Of a DNA stretch of 64,000 nt, positions 46,377 through 54,467 are shown in pieces; position 1 is the first letter of the stretch; each line of letters opens with the position of its first letter. A model generated the notes under the pieces. That model ran no database searches. It was not told where the DNA came from and saw nothing but the letters and a program-made list of their open reading frames with translations. Position numbers and translations under genes: made by a program. Source of the stretch: Phreatobacter oligotrophus (GTDB lineage Bacteria > Pseudomonadota > Alphaproteobacteria > Rhizobiales > Phreatobacteraceae); the NCBI RefSeq assembly GCF_003046185.1, contig NZ_PZZL01000003.1, positions 62,001 through 126,000 on the forward strand, written 5' to 3'.

Positions 46377-47240
46377 ATGATCCTCGCGCCCAAGCGCATC
46401 GCCTTCCAGGGCGAACTCAGCGCCTTCTCGCATCAGGCGGCCAATGCGGTCTTTCCGCAGGCCGAGGTCATGCCCTGCCCGAGCTTCGAGGATGCCTTCG
46501 CCGCCATCCAGAACGGCGATGCCGATCTCGGCATGATCCCGATCGAGAACTCGATCGCCGGCCGCGTCGGTGACGTGCATCACCTGCTGCCCACCGCCGG
46601 CCTCAACATCATCGGCGAGTTCTTCCTGCCCATCCGCTTCCAGCTGATGGCGGTGAAGGGGGCTTCCCTCGGCACGATCAAGACGGCGCGCAGCCACATC
46701 ATGGGCCTCGGCCAGTGCCGGCAGATCATCCGCAAGCTCGGCCTCAAACCCATCGTCGCGGCCGACACCGCGGGCTCGGCCCGCGAGGTCGCCGAGGCCA
46801 ATGACCCGAGCCAGGCCGCCATCGCCCCGCGCCTCGCCGCGGAGGTCTATGGCCTCGACATCCTCGCCGAGGACATTGAGGACGCCGCCAACAACACCAC
46901 CCGCTTCGTCATCCTGTCGCGCCAGAAGATCTGGGCGGCGCCGGGCCAGAACTGCCTGACGAGCTTCGTCTTCCAGGTGCGCAACGTGCCGGCGGCGCTC
47001 TACAAGGCCATGGGCGGCTTTGCCACCAACGGCGTCAACATGACGAAGCTGGAGAGCCACATGATCGGCGGCCGCTTCGTCGCCACCCGCTTCTATGCGG
47101 AGATCGAGGGCCATCCCGACGACCGCAACGTCAAGCTGGCGCTGGAGGAACTCGCCTTCTTCGCCAAGGAACTGACCATCCTCGGCGTCTACCCCCAGCA
47201 TCCCTGGCGGAACGAGGTCGAGAAGACCGTGGCGGAGTGA
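46377..47240 (+). CDS. pheA: Prephenate dehydratase
   Basis: A 287-residue monofunctional prephenate dehydratase (no chorismate mutase domain), converting prephenate to phenylpyruvate for phenylalanine synthesis. The catalytic domain has FQGELSAFSHQAA and the family's NNTTRFVIL. The C-terminal ACT domain (SFVFQVRNVPAALYKAMGGF with NMTKLESHMIGG) mediates phenylalanine feedback. Confidence 0.96.
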   Translation: MILAPKRIAFQGELSAFSHQAANAVFPQAEVMPCPSFEDAFAAIQNGDADLGMIPIENSIAGRVGDVHHLLPTAGLNIIGEFFLPIRFQLMAVKGASLGTIKTARSHIMGLGQCRQIIRKLGLKPIVAADTAGSAREVAEANDPSQAAIAPRLAAEVYGLDILAEDIEDAANNTTRFVILSRQKIWAAPGQNCLTSFVFQVRNVPAALYKAMGGFATNGVNMTKLESHMIGGRFVATRFYAEIEGHPDDRNVKLALEELAFFAKELTILGVYPQHPWRNEVEKTVAE

Positions 47241-47243
47241 GCC

Positions 47244-47789
47244 ATGGCCATCCGGCGCGCGACGGCGGCGGATGCGGAGGCCATCGCGGCGATCCATGTC
47301 GCGGCCTATGACGAAACCTATCGCGGCCTCGCGCCGCCGGAGGTCTTCGAGGGCCTGAACCTCGAGCGCCGCACGGCCCAGTGGCGGCGCTTCTTCGCCG
47401 AACCGCCGCCTGATGCCACGGCCTTCCTCATCGAGCAGGACGGCGAGCCGGCTGGCTTCGGCTCCAACGGCATCGACCGGAGTGGCCCCTCCCCCATCGG
47501 CTGGATCAAGGCGGTCTACCTCCTGAAACGCGCCCAGGGCCGCGGCCTCGGCCTCGCCATGATGGCGACCCTCGCCGAGGACCTCGCCGCGAAGGGCGTG
47601 AGCGAGGTCCGGCTCGACGTGGCGGTCGGCAACGACCATGCGGAGGCCTTCTACCAGCAGCTCGGTGGCGCGCTCCTCTCCAGCCAGGTCGATCCCGGCC
47701 CGATCTGGAAATCGCCGACACGCACCTATGGCTGGACCGATGCGGCGGCGCTCGCCGGCGCGGCGAGCCGGGCGGCGCGCCATGGCTGA
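47244..47789 (+). CDS. GNAT family N-acetyltransferase
   Basis: A 181-residue acetyltransferase. It opens with IRRATAADAEAIAAIHVAAY, and acetyl-CoA motif A is LLKRAQGRGLGLAMM (Q/R-x-x-G-x-G). Conserved motif B follows (VAVGNDHAEAFYQQLG). The acceptor is unknown. The start is 3 nt after the pheA stop, and its 3' end overlaps the LysR gene by eight bases, so the three are probably co-transcribed. Confidence 0.88.
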   Translation: MAIRRATAADAEAIAAIHVAAYDETYRGLAPPEVFEGLNLERRTAQWRRFFAEPPPDATAFLIEQDGEPAGFGSNGIDRSGPSPIGWIKAVYLLKRAQGRGLGLAMMATLAEDLAAKGVSEVRLDVAVGNDHAEAFYQQLGGALLSSQVDPGPIWKSPTRTYGWTDAAALAGAASRAARHG

Positions 47790-48699
47790 CAATCCGAAGG
47801 CCGGCACGCCGCTCCCCGCCGAGTCCCTGGCGCTCGCCATCGCGCTGGCCGACACCGGCGACCTCGGCGATGCCGGCGCCACGCTCGGCATCGGCAAGCG
47901 CACGGCCGCAGCGCGCATCGCCCAGCTCGAACGCGAGATCGGCGTCGTCCTCTTCGACCATGGCGGCAAGGCTGTGAGCCTCACCCGGGCCGGCGAGGTC
48001 TTCATCGCCGAGGCACGGCTGTCCCTCGCCGCGGCGGCCCGCGCCGCCCGTCTCGCCCGCGACGTGGCGGAGCGCGCCGAGGCCATCGGCATCGGCGTCA
48101 CCGACGATGCCATGCTCGGGCCCTTGGCGGAGCTCTTTGCCGATCCCGCCTGGATCGAGGCCGGCTTCCAGCCGCGGCTCCTTCACGCGCCGCTCGATGC
48201 CCAGATGGCGGCCCTGGCCGAGGGCGAGGTCGTGCTGGTCTTCGCAGCGCCACCCCTGCCGGCCCATCCGCGCATCCAGCACCGCCAGGTTGCGACCTCC
48301 CGGTGGTCCGCCGTGGTGCCGGATGCCGAGGCGCGGCTGAGGAAGACGGCGAGCCTCTCCAACCTCGCCCGCAAGCCCCTCGTGACGCTGGAAAGCGAGC
48401 GCGCGGCCCTCGCCCATGACGGCGTTCTGGCGGCCCTCCAGGCGACCGGCACCCTGCCCCATGTCGCGCAGGTGGCGGAGAACTGGGCCGGCGTCATCGC
48501 CATGGTGGCGCTCGGCCTCGGCTCGGCGCTGGTGCCGTCCATCGTGGCAAAGCGCGTCGCTGTCGCGGGGGCCACGGTGCTGCCGCTGGTCGAGGCCGAG
48601 GACCTGCCGCCCTGGACGATCAGTTGCCTCTGGCTGCCCCAGCCCACCGGCACCGCCGCGGCCGAGGCCATCACGCTGGTGAAGACGCGGCTCAAGTAA
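47782..48699 (+). CDS. LysR family transcriptional regulator
   Basis: A 305-residue regulator with an N-terminal helix-turn-helix in slightly divergent form (LGDAGATLGIGKRTAAARIAQLEREIGVVLFDHGGKAVSLTRAGEVFI) and a C-terminal periplasmic-binding-like effector domain (VALGLGSALVPSIV). The start at 47782 overlaps the GNAT stop. Unusually for LysR, it is in the same direction as its neighbours, so its target is not obvious. Effector unknown. Confidence 0.85.
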   Translation: MADNPKAGTPLPAESLALAIALADTGDLGDAGATLGIGKRTAAARIAQLEREIGVVLFDHGGKAVSLTRAGEVFIAEARLSLAAAARAARLARDVAERAEAIGIGVTDDAMLGPLAELFADPAWIEAGFQPRLLHAPLDAQMAALAEGEVVLVFAAPPLPAHPRIQHRQVATSRWSAVVPDAEARLRKTASLSNLARKPLVTLESERAALAHDGVLAALQATGTLPHVAQVAENWAGVIAMVALGLGSALVPSIVAKRVAVAGATVLPLVEAEDLPPWTISCLWLPQPTGTAAAEAITLVKTRLK

Positions 48700-48750
48700 A
48701 CAGGCAGACGTCTGTCAAGGCTTGGACCGAAGGGACCGCGCGTGACATCA

Positions 48751-48943
48751 GTGCGTCCTTCGAGGCTCGCCATAGCATCGAGCGAACGCGAGATGCGTTC
48801 GCTTCTCGCTATGGGCTCGCACCTCAGGATGAGGACGGTTGGAGCCTGTCAAAAGTAAAGCGGGCGCGGACCGTCGATAGCCCTGCAGGTCACCAGCCTC
48901 CTCATCCTGAGGTGCGAGCGGCCGCGAGCCTCGAAGGACGCAC
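48751..48943. repeat. Large inverted repeat element (REP-like)
   Basis: GTGCGTCCTTCGAGGCTCGC (48751-48770) recurs inverted and perfectly at the right edge (48924-48943). A second pair, GCTCGCACCTCAGGATGAGG, is at about 48815-48834 and inverted near 48900-48919. An internal hairpin based on AGCGAACGC/GCGTTCGCT lies between. The block fills most of the gap between the LysR gene and nudC. Similar GGCTCGC...TCAGGATGAGG repeats are, to my knowledge, widespread in Hyphomicrobiales genomes. Confidence 0.85.
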
Positions 48944-48987
48944 TTGTCCGATGCAGGGCATGGTCCAGGAGTCCGCCAGAAACGGAC

Positions 48988-49959
48988 TCAGCCCGTCTTG
49001 CCGTCCACGAAGGCCCGGATGAGGTGATGGGCGATGGCGAGCGGCGGCGGGCAGGAGAGCCGCGCCGGATGCTGCTTGGCGAGCATCAGCCAGCAATCCT
49101 CGCGGCTGAACCAGCGTGCGTCCTCGAGCTCTTCCGTGTCGATCTCGATGTCGCGGCTCGTCGCCTCGGCGAGGCAGCCGATCATCAGCGAGGCCGGGAA
49201 GGGCCAGGGCTGGTCGCAGAGATAGGTGACCTTGCCGATATGGACGCCGGCCTCCTCCATGATTTCCCGGCGCACCGCATCGGCCACCGTCTCGCCCGGC
49301 TCGAGGAAGCCGGCGAGCGCCGAATACATGCCCGGCGGGAAGCGACGCTGGCGGCCCATGAGGCAGCGGTCGCCGTCGGTGGCGAGCATGATCACGACGG
49401 GATCGGTGCGCGGGAAATGCTGCGCCCCGCAGGAGGGGCAGTCGCGCCGCCAGCCTGCCTGGGACAGCCGGCTCTCGGCGCCGCACTTGCCGCAATAGCG
49501 ATGGGTGGAATGCCAGTGCAACGCGGACTTGCCCTGCGCCATGGGGCCGAGATGGTGCGGGGCCACGACGCCGTTCATGGCGATGGTGCGCATGTCCGTG
49601 ACGAGCAGGTTCGGATCGTCGACCTTGATCTCGGCGATGCGGTAGGCATTGGGATCGGGCTTGGCGAGGGCCGGCACCAGGCGCGCGAAGCGCGGCGCGC
49701 CGCTGGCAAGGCCCAGGAACACCGTCTCCAGCGGCTCGCCGAAGGCCTTGGCCTCCTCGGCCGTGAACAGCGGGTCTCCGCCATCCTCGGTGCGCCTCAG
49801 GATCGGCGTCTCACCGGCGAAGACATAGAGGCGGCTGCGCGGGTCGGCGAAGGTCGCGGCGAGCCACGTCTCGTCGCCGCGCTTGGCGCTCATCCGGTCC
49901 AACTCATTCTCGGTATAGCCGAGCGTGATCGGGGGGAGCGGCGGCAGGGTATCGGACAT
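48988..49959 (-). CDS. nudC: NAD(+) diphosphatase NudC
   Basis: A 323-residue Nudix hydrolase that cleaves NAD(H) and removes NAD caps from RNA. It has a four-Cys zinc site in YCGKCGAESRLSQAG and RRDCPSCGAQHFPR, then the Nudix box GFLEPGETVADAVRREIMEE followed by AGV, and the NudC-specific PWPFPASLM downstream. Length is typical of the long NudC form. Adjacent to the HIT gene, as in many relatives. Confidence 0.95.
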   Translation of the reverse strand: MSDTLPPLPPITLGYTENELDRMSAKRGDETWLAATFADPRSRLYVFAGETPILRRTEDGGDPLFTAEEAKAFGEPLETVFLGLASGAPRFARLVPALAKPDPNAYRIAEIKVDDPNLLVTDMRTIAMNGVVAPHHLGPMAQGKSALHWHSTHRYCGKCGAESRLSQAGWRRDCPSCGAQHFPRTDPVVIMLATDGDRCLMGRQRRFPPGMYSALAGFLEPGETVADAVRREIMEEAGVHIGKVTYLCDQPWPFPASLMIGCLAEATSRDIEIDTEELEDARWFSREDCWLMLAKQHPARLSCPPPLAIAHHLIRAFVDGKTG

Positions 49960-50023
49960 GGGTCACTTCCGGCGATGAGGGCGCAGACGCTCGCACGGCG
50001 GGCCGCGCCGAGCAACGCGCCCA

Positions 50024-50452
50024 TCAGGCCGACAGCCTTGCCCTCAGCGCCGAAACGAAGCCCTCGCGCGGCGCCTCGCCATAGGGCCGGGGCGGCAGCT
50101 TGCCCCAGACCGGGCCAGGCCAGGCCGGGTCGCCGTTGAACCGGCCGATCACATGGACATGGAGCTGGGGCACCATGTTGCCGAGCGCGCCGACATTGAG
50201 CTTGTCGCAGCGGGTCATGTCGCGCAGCAGGCTGGAGACCGTGGCGATCTCCTCGATGAGCTGCTGCCGGTCTGCCGGGTCGAGGTCGACGATCTCGGTG
50301 ATGCCCTCGCGGCGGGGAACGAGGATCAGCCAGGGATAGGTGGCGTCGTTCATCAGCCGCAGCGCCGAGAGCGGCAGGTCGGCGACCGCCACGGTGTCGG
50401 CGGCAAGGCGGCTGTCGAGGGTGAAGGCGGTGGTGCTGAAAGCCTGGGTCAT
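50024..50452 (-). CDS. HIT-like family protein
   Basis: A 142-residue histidine-triad-fold protein, probably a nucleotide hydrolase or transferase. The active-site region reads VPQLHVHVIGRFNGDPAWPGPVWG, so the first His of the HxHxH triad is Gln. The same Q-H-H variant is common, as far as I recall, in alphaproteobacterial members. The start at 50452 (MTQAFSTT) is chosen over 50593, which would extend into the SRP RNA region. Confidence 0.88.
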   Translation of the reverse strand: MTQAFSTTAFTLDSRLAADTVAVADLPLSALRLMNDATYPWLILVPRREGITEIVDLDPADRQQLIEEIATVSSLLRDMTRCDKLNVGALGNMVPQLHVHVIGRFNGDPAWPGPVWGKLPPRPYGEAPREGFVSALRARLSA

Positions 50453-50527
50453 GGCGGCGTCCCTGTCGTTCGTTGACCTATAGCGCCGTTCGTCGCCGCT
50501 GTGACACCCCCGCGTCCCCGCGCCGCT

Positions 50528-50557
50528 TGCGTCCGGACCCGCTTCGCTCCATATAGC
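50528..50557 (+). promoter_or_regulatory. Probable promoter of the SRP RNA
   Basis: TTGCGT (50528-50533), an 18-nt spacer and TATAGC (50552-50557) lie just before the SRP RNA 5' end. The -10 is good, the -35 partial. Confidence 0.45.
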
Positions 50558-50560
50558 CGT

Positions 50561-50658
50561 CGGGAGGTTGGCGGTGGACGAGACTCTCGCCAACCCGGTC
50601 AGGTCCGGAAGGAAGCAGCCGTAACGAGCCCGTTTCGGGTCGCGTGTCAGCCTCCCAC
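50561..50658 (+). ncRNA. ffs: Signal recognition particle 4.5S RNA
   Basis: The conserved SRP domain IV tetraloop region GGTCAGGTCCGGAAGGAAGC is intact (50598-50617). Closing arms GGGAGG (50562-50567) and CCTCCC (50651-50656) pair to form the hairpin's base. The RNA binds Ffh and targets membrane proteins co-translationally. Its position immediately before dnaX is typical. Ends are estimated to within a few bases. Confidence 0.95.
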
Positions 50659-50748
50659 TTCAGCCCCAGTCGTCCCCAGCCGGGGCTTGCCGCCGCATGC
50701 GGCGCGCGCGAGACTGGCTCCGTTCGCGAACCGCCCCGAGCAGGCCCC

Positions 50749-52623
50749 ATGGATTCCTCGCCCGAGACCGAACCCGGGTTCGCTCTCGGGATGACGGAGA
50801 CACCGGCCGCCGCCGCGCCCTACCGCGTCCTCGCCCGCAAGTACCGGCCGCAGAGCTTCGCCGACCTGATCGGTCAGGAGGCCATGGTCCGCACCCTGTC
50901 GAACGCCTTCGACACCGGCCGGATCGCGCAGGCCTATCTGTTCACCGGTGTGCGCGGCGTCGGCAAGACCACGACGGCCCGCATCCTCGCCCGCGCGCTG
51001 AATTACGAGCTGCCCGGCGAGGTCGACCGCCCCTCCATCCATCTCGACCGCCCCGGCACCCATTGCCAGGCGATCATGGAGGGCCGCCACGTCGACGTGA
51101 TGGAGATCGACGCCGCCTCCCATACCGGCATCGACGACGTGCGCCAGATCACTGATGGCGCGCGCTACGCGCCGGTCTCCGCCCGCTACAAGGTCTACAT
51201 CGTCGACGAGGTCCACATGCTCTCGGAGAAGGCGTGGAACGCCTTCCTGAAGACGCTGGAGGAGCCGCCGGCCCATGTGAAGTTCATGTTCGCCACCACC
51301 GAGATCCGCAAGGTGCCGGTGACCGTGCTCTCCCGCTGCCAGCGCTTCGATCTGCGCCGTGTCGAGGCCGACGTGCTGGTGAAGCATCTCTCGGGCATCT
51401 GCACTCGCGAGGGCGTGACGGTGGAGGCCGATGCGCTCGGCCTCATCGCCCGCGCAGGCGAGGGCTCGGTGCGCGACAGCCTCTCCATGCTCGACCAGGC
51501 CATTGCCCATGGCGCCGGCACGGTGACGGCGGAGAACGTGCGGCGGATGCTCGGCCTTGCCGACCGCACCCGCATCATCGACCTCTTCGAGCACCTGATG
51601 AAGGGCGACGTCGCCGCCGCCATGGCGGAGTTCAAGAGCCAGTACGACGACGGGGCGGACCCGGAGATCGTGCTCGGCGAGCTCGCCGAATTCGTCCATT
51701 TCGTCACCCGGGTGAAGGTGGCGCCCGCCGCCGCGGATGACGTCGCCTTCTCCGAGACCGAGCGCAGCCGCGGCCGCGATTTCGCCGCCCGCCTGTCGCA
51801 CCGGGTGCTGGCCCGCGCCTGGCAGATGCTGATGAAGGGCATCGAGGAGGTGGCGCGATCGCCGAAGCCGCTGGCCTCCGCCGACATGGTGCTGGTCCGC
51901 ATCGCCTATGCCGCCGACCTGCCGACCCCTGACGAGGCGCTGCGCATGCTCGCCGACGGCTCGGGCGCTGTCGGCGCGGGCGCTGCGCCCCGCCTGCCCT
52001 CCGGCGGTGGCGGGGGTGGCGGCGGCTCGGCCCAGGCCATGGCCGCGGGCGCCCCGCGGCTGTCCTCCGTCGCCCGGCCCGAGGGCGCGCCGGTCGCCAT
52101 GCGTGAGCAGGCCCAACCCGCGGCCGCGGCGCAGGCACACATGGTGCTCGCGACCTTCGCCGACATCATCAAGCTCGCCGCCGAGAAGCGCGACGTGCGC
52201 CTGAAGCAGCAGCTCGAGGGCGACATGCACGTGGTGCGCTGCGAGGACGGCCGGCTCGATTTCCGCCCGGCGCGCAACGCCGCACCGACGCTCGCCGGTG
52301 ACCTCCAGAAGAAGCTCACCGACTGGACCGGCCGCCGCTGGGTGGTGACCATCTCGTCCGAACAGGGCGATCAGACGGTGCGCGAGCGCCTCGCCGCCGA
52401 ACAGGCGGACCGCGAGCGCGGCGTGCTCGCCCATCCCGCCGTCCAGGCCGTGCTGGCGAAGTTCCCCGGCGCCGAGATCGTCGCCGTGCGCCCGCTGGAA
52501 GGCGCGTCGGAAGCCGAGGCAAGCCCCGCGGCCGCCGCGGCGGTGGCCTCGGCCGGCGAGGACGACGAGGGCTATGGCGACGGCGGCTGGGAGCCGGTCG
52601 ACCCCTGGGACGACGAGTTCTAA
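50749..52623 (+). CDS. dnaX: DNA polymerase III subunit gamma/tau
   Basis: A 624-residue clamp-loader ATPase. Walker A is GVRGVGKT (residues 67-74), Walker B is VYIVDEVHML, and sensor 1 is MFATTEIRKVPVTVLSRCQRF, split by a conserved KVPxTxxSRC motif. Only one Cys (GTHCQAIMEGRHVDV) remains of the four-Cys zinc module found in E. coli, as in many alphaproteobacteria. A low-complexity Gly/Ala linker precedes the C-terminal tau domain. The start may be 50749 or the ATG at 50791. It is followed by ybaB and recR. Confidence 0.95.
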   Translation: MDSSPETEPGFALGMTETPAAAAPYRVLARKYRPQSFADLIGQEAMVRTLSNAFDTGRIAQAYLFTGVRGVGKTTTARILARALNYELPGEVDRPSIHLDRPGTHCQAIMEGRHVDVMEIDAASHTGIDDVRQITDGARYAPVSARYKVYIVDEVHMLSEKAWNAFLKTLEEPPAHVKFMFATTEIRKVPVTVLSRCQRFDLRRVEADVLVKHLSGICTREGVTVEADALGLIARAGEGSVRDSLSMLDQAIAHGAGTVTAENVRRMLGLADRTRIIDLFEHLMKGDVAAAMAEFKSQYDDGADPEIVLGELAEFVHFVTRVKVAPAAADDVAFSETERSRGRDFAARLSHRVLARAWQMLMKGIEEVARSPKPLASADMVLVRIAYAADLPTPDEALRMLADGSGAVGAGAAPRLPSGGGGGGGGSAQAMAAGAPRLSSVARPEGAPVAMREQAQPAAAAQAHMVLATFADIIKLAAEKRDVRLKQQLEGDMHVVRCEDGRLDFRPARNAAPTLAGDLQKKLTDWTGRRWVVTISSEQGDQTVRERLAAEQADRERGVLAHPAVQAVLAKFPGAEIVAVRPLEGASEAEASPAAAAAVASAGEDDEGYGDGGWEPVDPWDDEF

Positions 52624-52644
52624 AGTTCAGGAAGGATTGCCGCG

Positions 52645-52968
52645 ATGAAGGACATCATGGGCCTGATGAAGCAGGCGCAGGCCATGCAGGCCAAGCTTCA
52701 GGAGGCGCAGGCCGACATGGAGCGCACGGAGGTGCAGGGCACCGCCGGCGGCGGCATGGTCACCGTCAGCCTCACCGTGAAGGGCGACCTGAAAAGCGTC
52801 TCGGTCGATCCCTCGCTGCTCAAGGCGGATGACAAGGAGATCGTCGAGGACCTCATCGTCGCCGCCCATGCCGATGCCCGCCGCAAGGCGGAGGTCGTCA
52901 TGCAGGAGAAGATGAAGGGCGTCACCGGCGGCCTGCCGCTGCCGCCCGGCATGAAGCTGCCGTTCTGA
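52645..52968 (+). CDS. ybaB: YbaB/EbfC family nucleoid-associated protein
   Basis: A 107-residue DNA-binding protein. It begins MKDIMGLMKQAQAMQAKLQE and has the family's GTAGGGMVTVSLTVKGDLKSV core and GLPLPPGMKLPF end. It forms tweezer-like dimers on DNA. It is 21 nt after dnaX in the conserved dnaX-ybaB-recR cluster. Confidence 0.95.
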   Translation: MKDIMGLMKQAQAMQAKLQEAQADMERTEVQGTAGGGMVTVSLTVKGDLKSVSVDPSLLKADDKEIVEDLIVAAHADARRKAEVVMQEKMKGVTGGLPLPPGMKLPF

Positions 52969-52972
52969 CGCG

Positions 52973-53443
52973 ATGACGCTGCGTCGGGTCGCCATCGCTG
53001 ACATCAAACCCTTCGCCTATGCTTTCGAGGCGGGGATCGGTGGCACCATGACCGATGTCGGCCGGACCCTCGGCAGCGACACGATTGGTCTAATCATCCA
53101 GACGGTAAAGCCCGGCGACCGCTCCTCACGCCGCCATCGACACCTCTTCCAGGAGGAGATCCTGGTGGTGATGGCCGGCGAGGCCACCCTGATCCACGGT
53201 GAGGAGCGGGTTCCGATGCGCGCGGGCGAGGCCGTCTGCTATCGGGCCGGCGATCCCGAGGCGCACTGTTTCGAGAACAGCGGCTCCACGGACCTCGTCA
53301 TCTGGGCGTTCGGCAACCGTTTTTCCCACGAGGTCTGCCTCTATCCCGACCAGGGCGTCGCCTTCGTAGAAGGCCTCGGAGCCGAGGTGCCTCTCGCCGA
53401 GGTCCGGCCGAGCGACTGGACCGAAGACCGCCGCAAGACCTGA
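52973..53443 (+). CDS. Cupin domain protein
   Basis: A 156-residue protein with a single cupin barrel. Motif 1 is RRHRHLFQEEILVVMAGEATL, with two His and Glu as metal ligands, and motif 2 is GDPEAHCFENSG. The metal-binding set looks intact, but the reaction is unknown. It starts 4 nt after ybaB and ends 15 nt before recR, interrupting a pair that is usually adjacent, so it is likely co-transcribed with them. Confidence 0.85.
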   Translation: MTLRRVAIADIKPFAYAFEAGIGGTMTDVGRTLGSDTIGLIIQTVKPGDRSSRRHRHLFQEEILVVMAGEATLIHGEERVPMRAGEAVCYRAGDPEAHCFENSGSTDLVIWAFGNRFSHEVCLYPDQGVAFVEGLGAEVPLAEVRPSDWTEDRRKT

Positions 53444-53458
53444 GAAAGAAACCCATCC

Positions 53459-54064
53459 ATGTCCAAGCGGGTCGCGGGCCCCGAGATCGAGCGGCTGATC
53501 CAGCTCCTCGCCAAGTTGCCGGGCCTCGGGCCCCGGTCGGCGCGGCGGGCCGCCCTGCATCTCGTCAAGAAGCGCGAGAGCCTGATGCAGCCGCTCACCG
53601 CGGCCATGGGCGAGGCGCTGGAGAAGATCGTCATCTGCCGCACCTGCGGCAATGTCGACACCTCCGACCCCTGCACCATCTGCTGCGATCCGCGCCGCGA
53701 CGGCGGCGTCATCGTGGTGGTGGAGGACGTCTCCGACCTCTGGGCGCTCGAGCGCGCCGGGGCGATCAACGCCAAGTACCACGTGCTTGGCGGCACGCTC
53801 TCGCCGCTGGACGGGGTCGGGCCGCAGGACCTCAACATCGAGAGCCTGGTCAACCGGGTTCGCGAGGGCGGGGTGCGCGAGGTCATTCTCGCGGTCAATG
53901 CGACCGTCGACGGCCAGACCACGGCCCATTACGTCACCGACCTCCTGGCCGGCACCGGCGTCTCGGTGACGCGCCTCGCCCATGGCGTGCCGGTTGGCGG
54001 CGAGCTCGACTATCTCGACGAGGGCACGATCTCGGCGGCGATCCGGTCGCGCACGAGTTTCTGA
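53459..54064 (+). CDS. recR: Recombination mediator RecR
   Basis: A 201-residue DNA repair protein acting with RecO and RecF in gap repair. It has the N-terminal helix-hairpin-helix ([16 protein letters not shown]), a four-Cys zinc finger (C60, C63, C72, C75 in [18 protein letters not shown]) and a Toprim domain ([28 protein letters not shown]). Confidence 0.97.
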   Translation: MSKRVAGPEIERLIQLLAKLPGLGPRSARRAALHLVKKRESLMQPLTAAMGEALEKIVICRTCGNVDTSDPCTICCDPRRDGGVIVVVEDVSDLWALERAGAINAKYHVLGGTLSPLDGVGPQDLNIESLVNRVREGGVREVILAVNATVDGQTTAHYVTDLLAGTGVSVTRLAHGVPVGGELDYLDEGTISAAIRSRTSF

Positions 54065-54140
54065 GGGGGCGGGATTACTCTCCTCCGTGCTGAGACCTCC
54101 GGATAGCCGCCGCGCGCAGATCTCGCACCCGAACCACCAC

Positions 54141-54235
54141 CCGTCATGCCCGGCCTTGTGCCGGGCATCCACGAATTCTCTTCTGAAACCGAGTGTTCAA
54201 GTCGTGGATGGCCGGGACAAGCCCGGCCATGACGG
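54141..54235. repeat. Inverted repeat element with CCGGGCAT-type arms
   Basis: A 34-bp arm beginning CCGTCATGCCCGGCCTTGTG (54141-54174) is mirrored by 54202-54235 with about four mismatches, separated by 27 nt. Each arm also contains a small internal dyad. Elements of this GTCATGCCCGG...CATCCACG form are, to my knowledge, abundant in the intergenic DNA of Bradyrhizobium and relatives. It is the first of two repeats in the recR-uxaC gap (54065-54467). Confidence 0.85.
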
Positions 54236-54279
54236 AGAGGGCAGCGGCCTCACTTCATTACGCTCCGCATTCTAGGCCA

Positions 54280-54434
54280 ATGCCCAACCCTCTCCCTCCC
54301 CTCTGGCGAGGGGAGGGAGACGATGACGTTGAGCCCAGATTTCGCGGTTGGGCCTGGCCCAGCCGATTGAGGGAAGACACGGCGCGGTGGTCCCCCTCCC
54401 CGCGCGGAGCGCGGGGAGGGTAAGGGTGGGGCAT
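54280..54434. repeat. Inverted-repeat intergenic element, copy 2
   Basis: A second copy of the element at 29801-29952. It shares the terminal arms (ATGCCCAACCCTC..., GGGTGGGGCAT), the left inner palindrome CCCTCCCCTC-TGGC-GAGGGGAGGG and the core GTTGGGCCTGGCCCAGCCG. The right inner palindrome is replaced by one built on CCCTCCCCGCGC/GCGCGGGGAGGG, which preserves pairing by compensatory change. It is 45 bp from the preceding repeat and 33 bp from the uxaC stop. Confidence 0.85.
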
Positions 54435-54467
54435 GGGGCCTGGTCTCGAGACCAGACCTGGCGTCCC

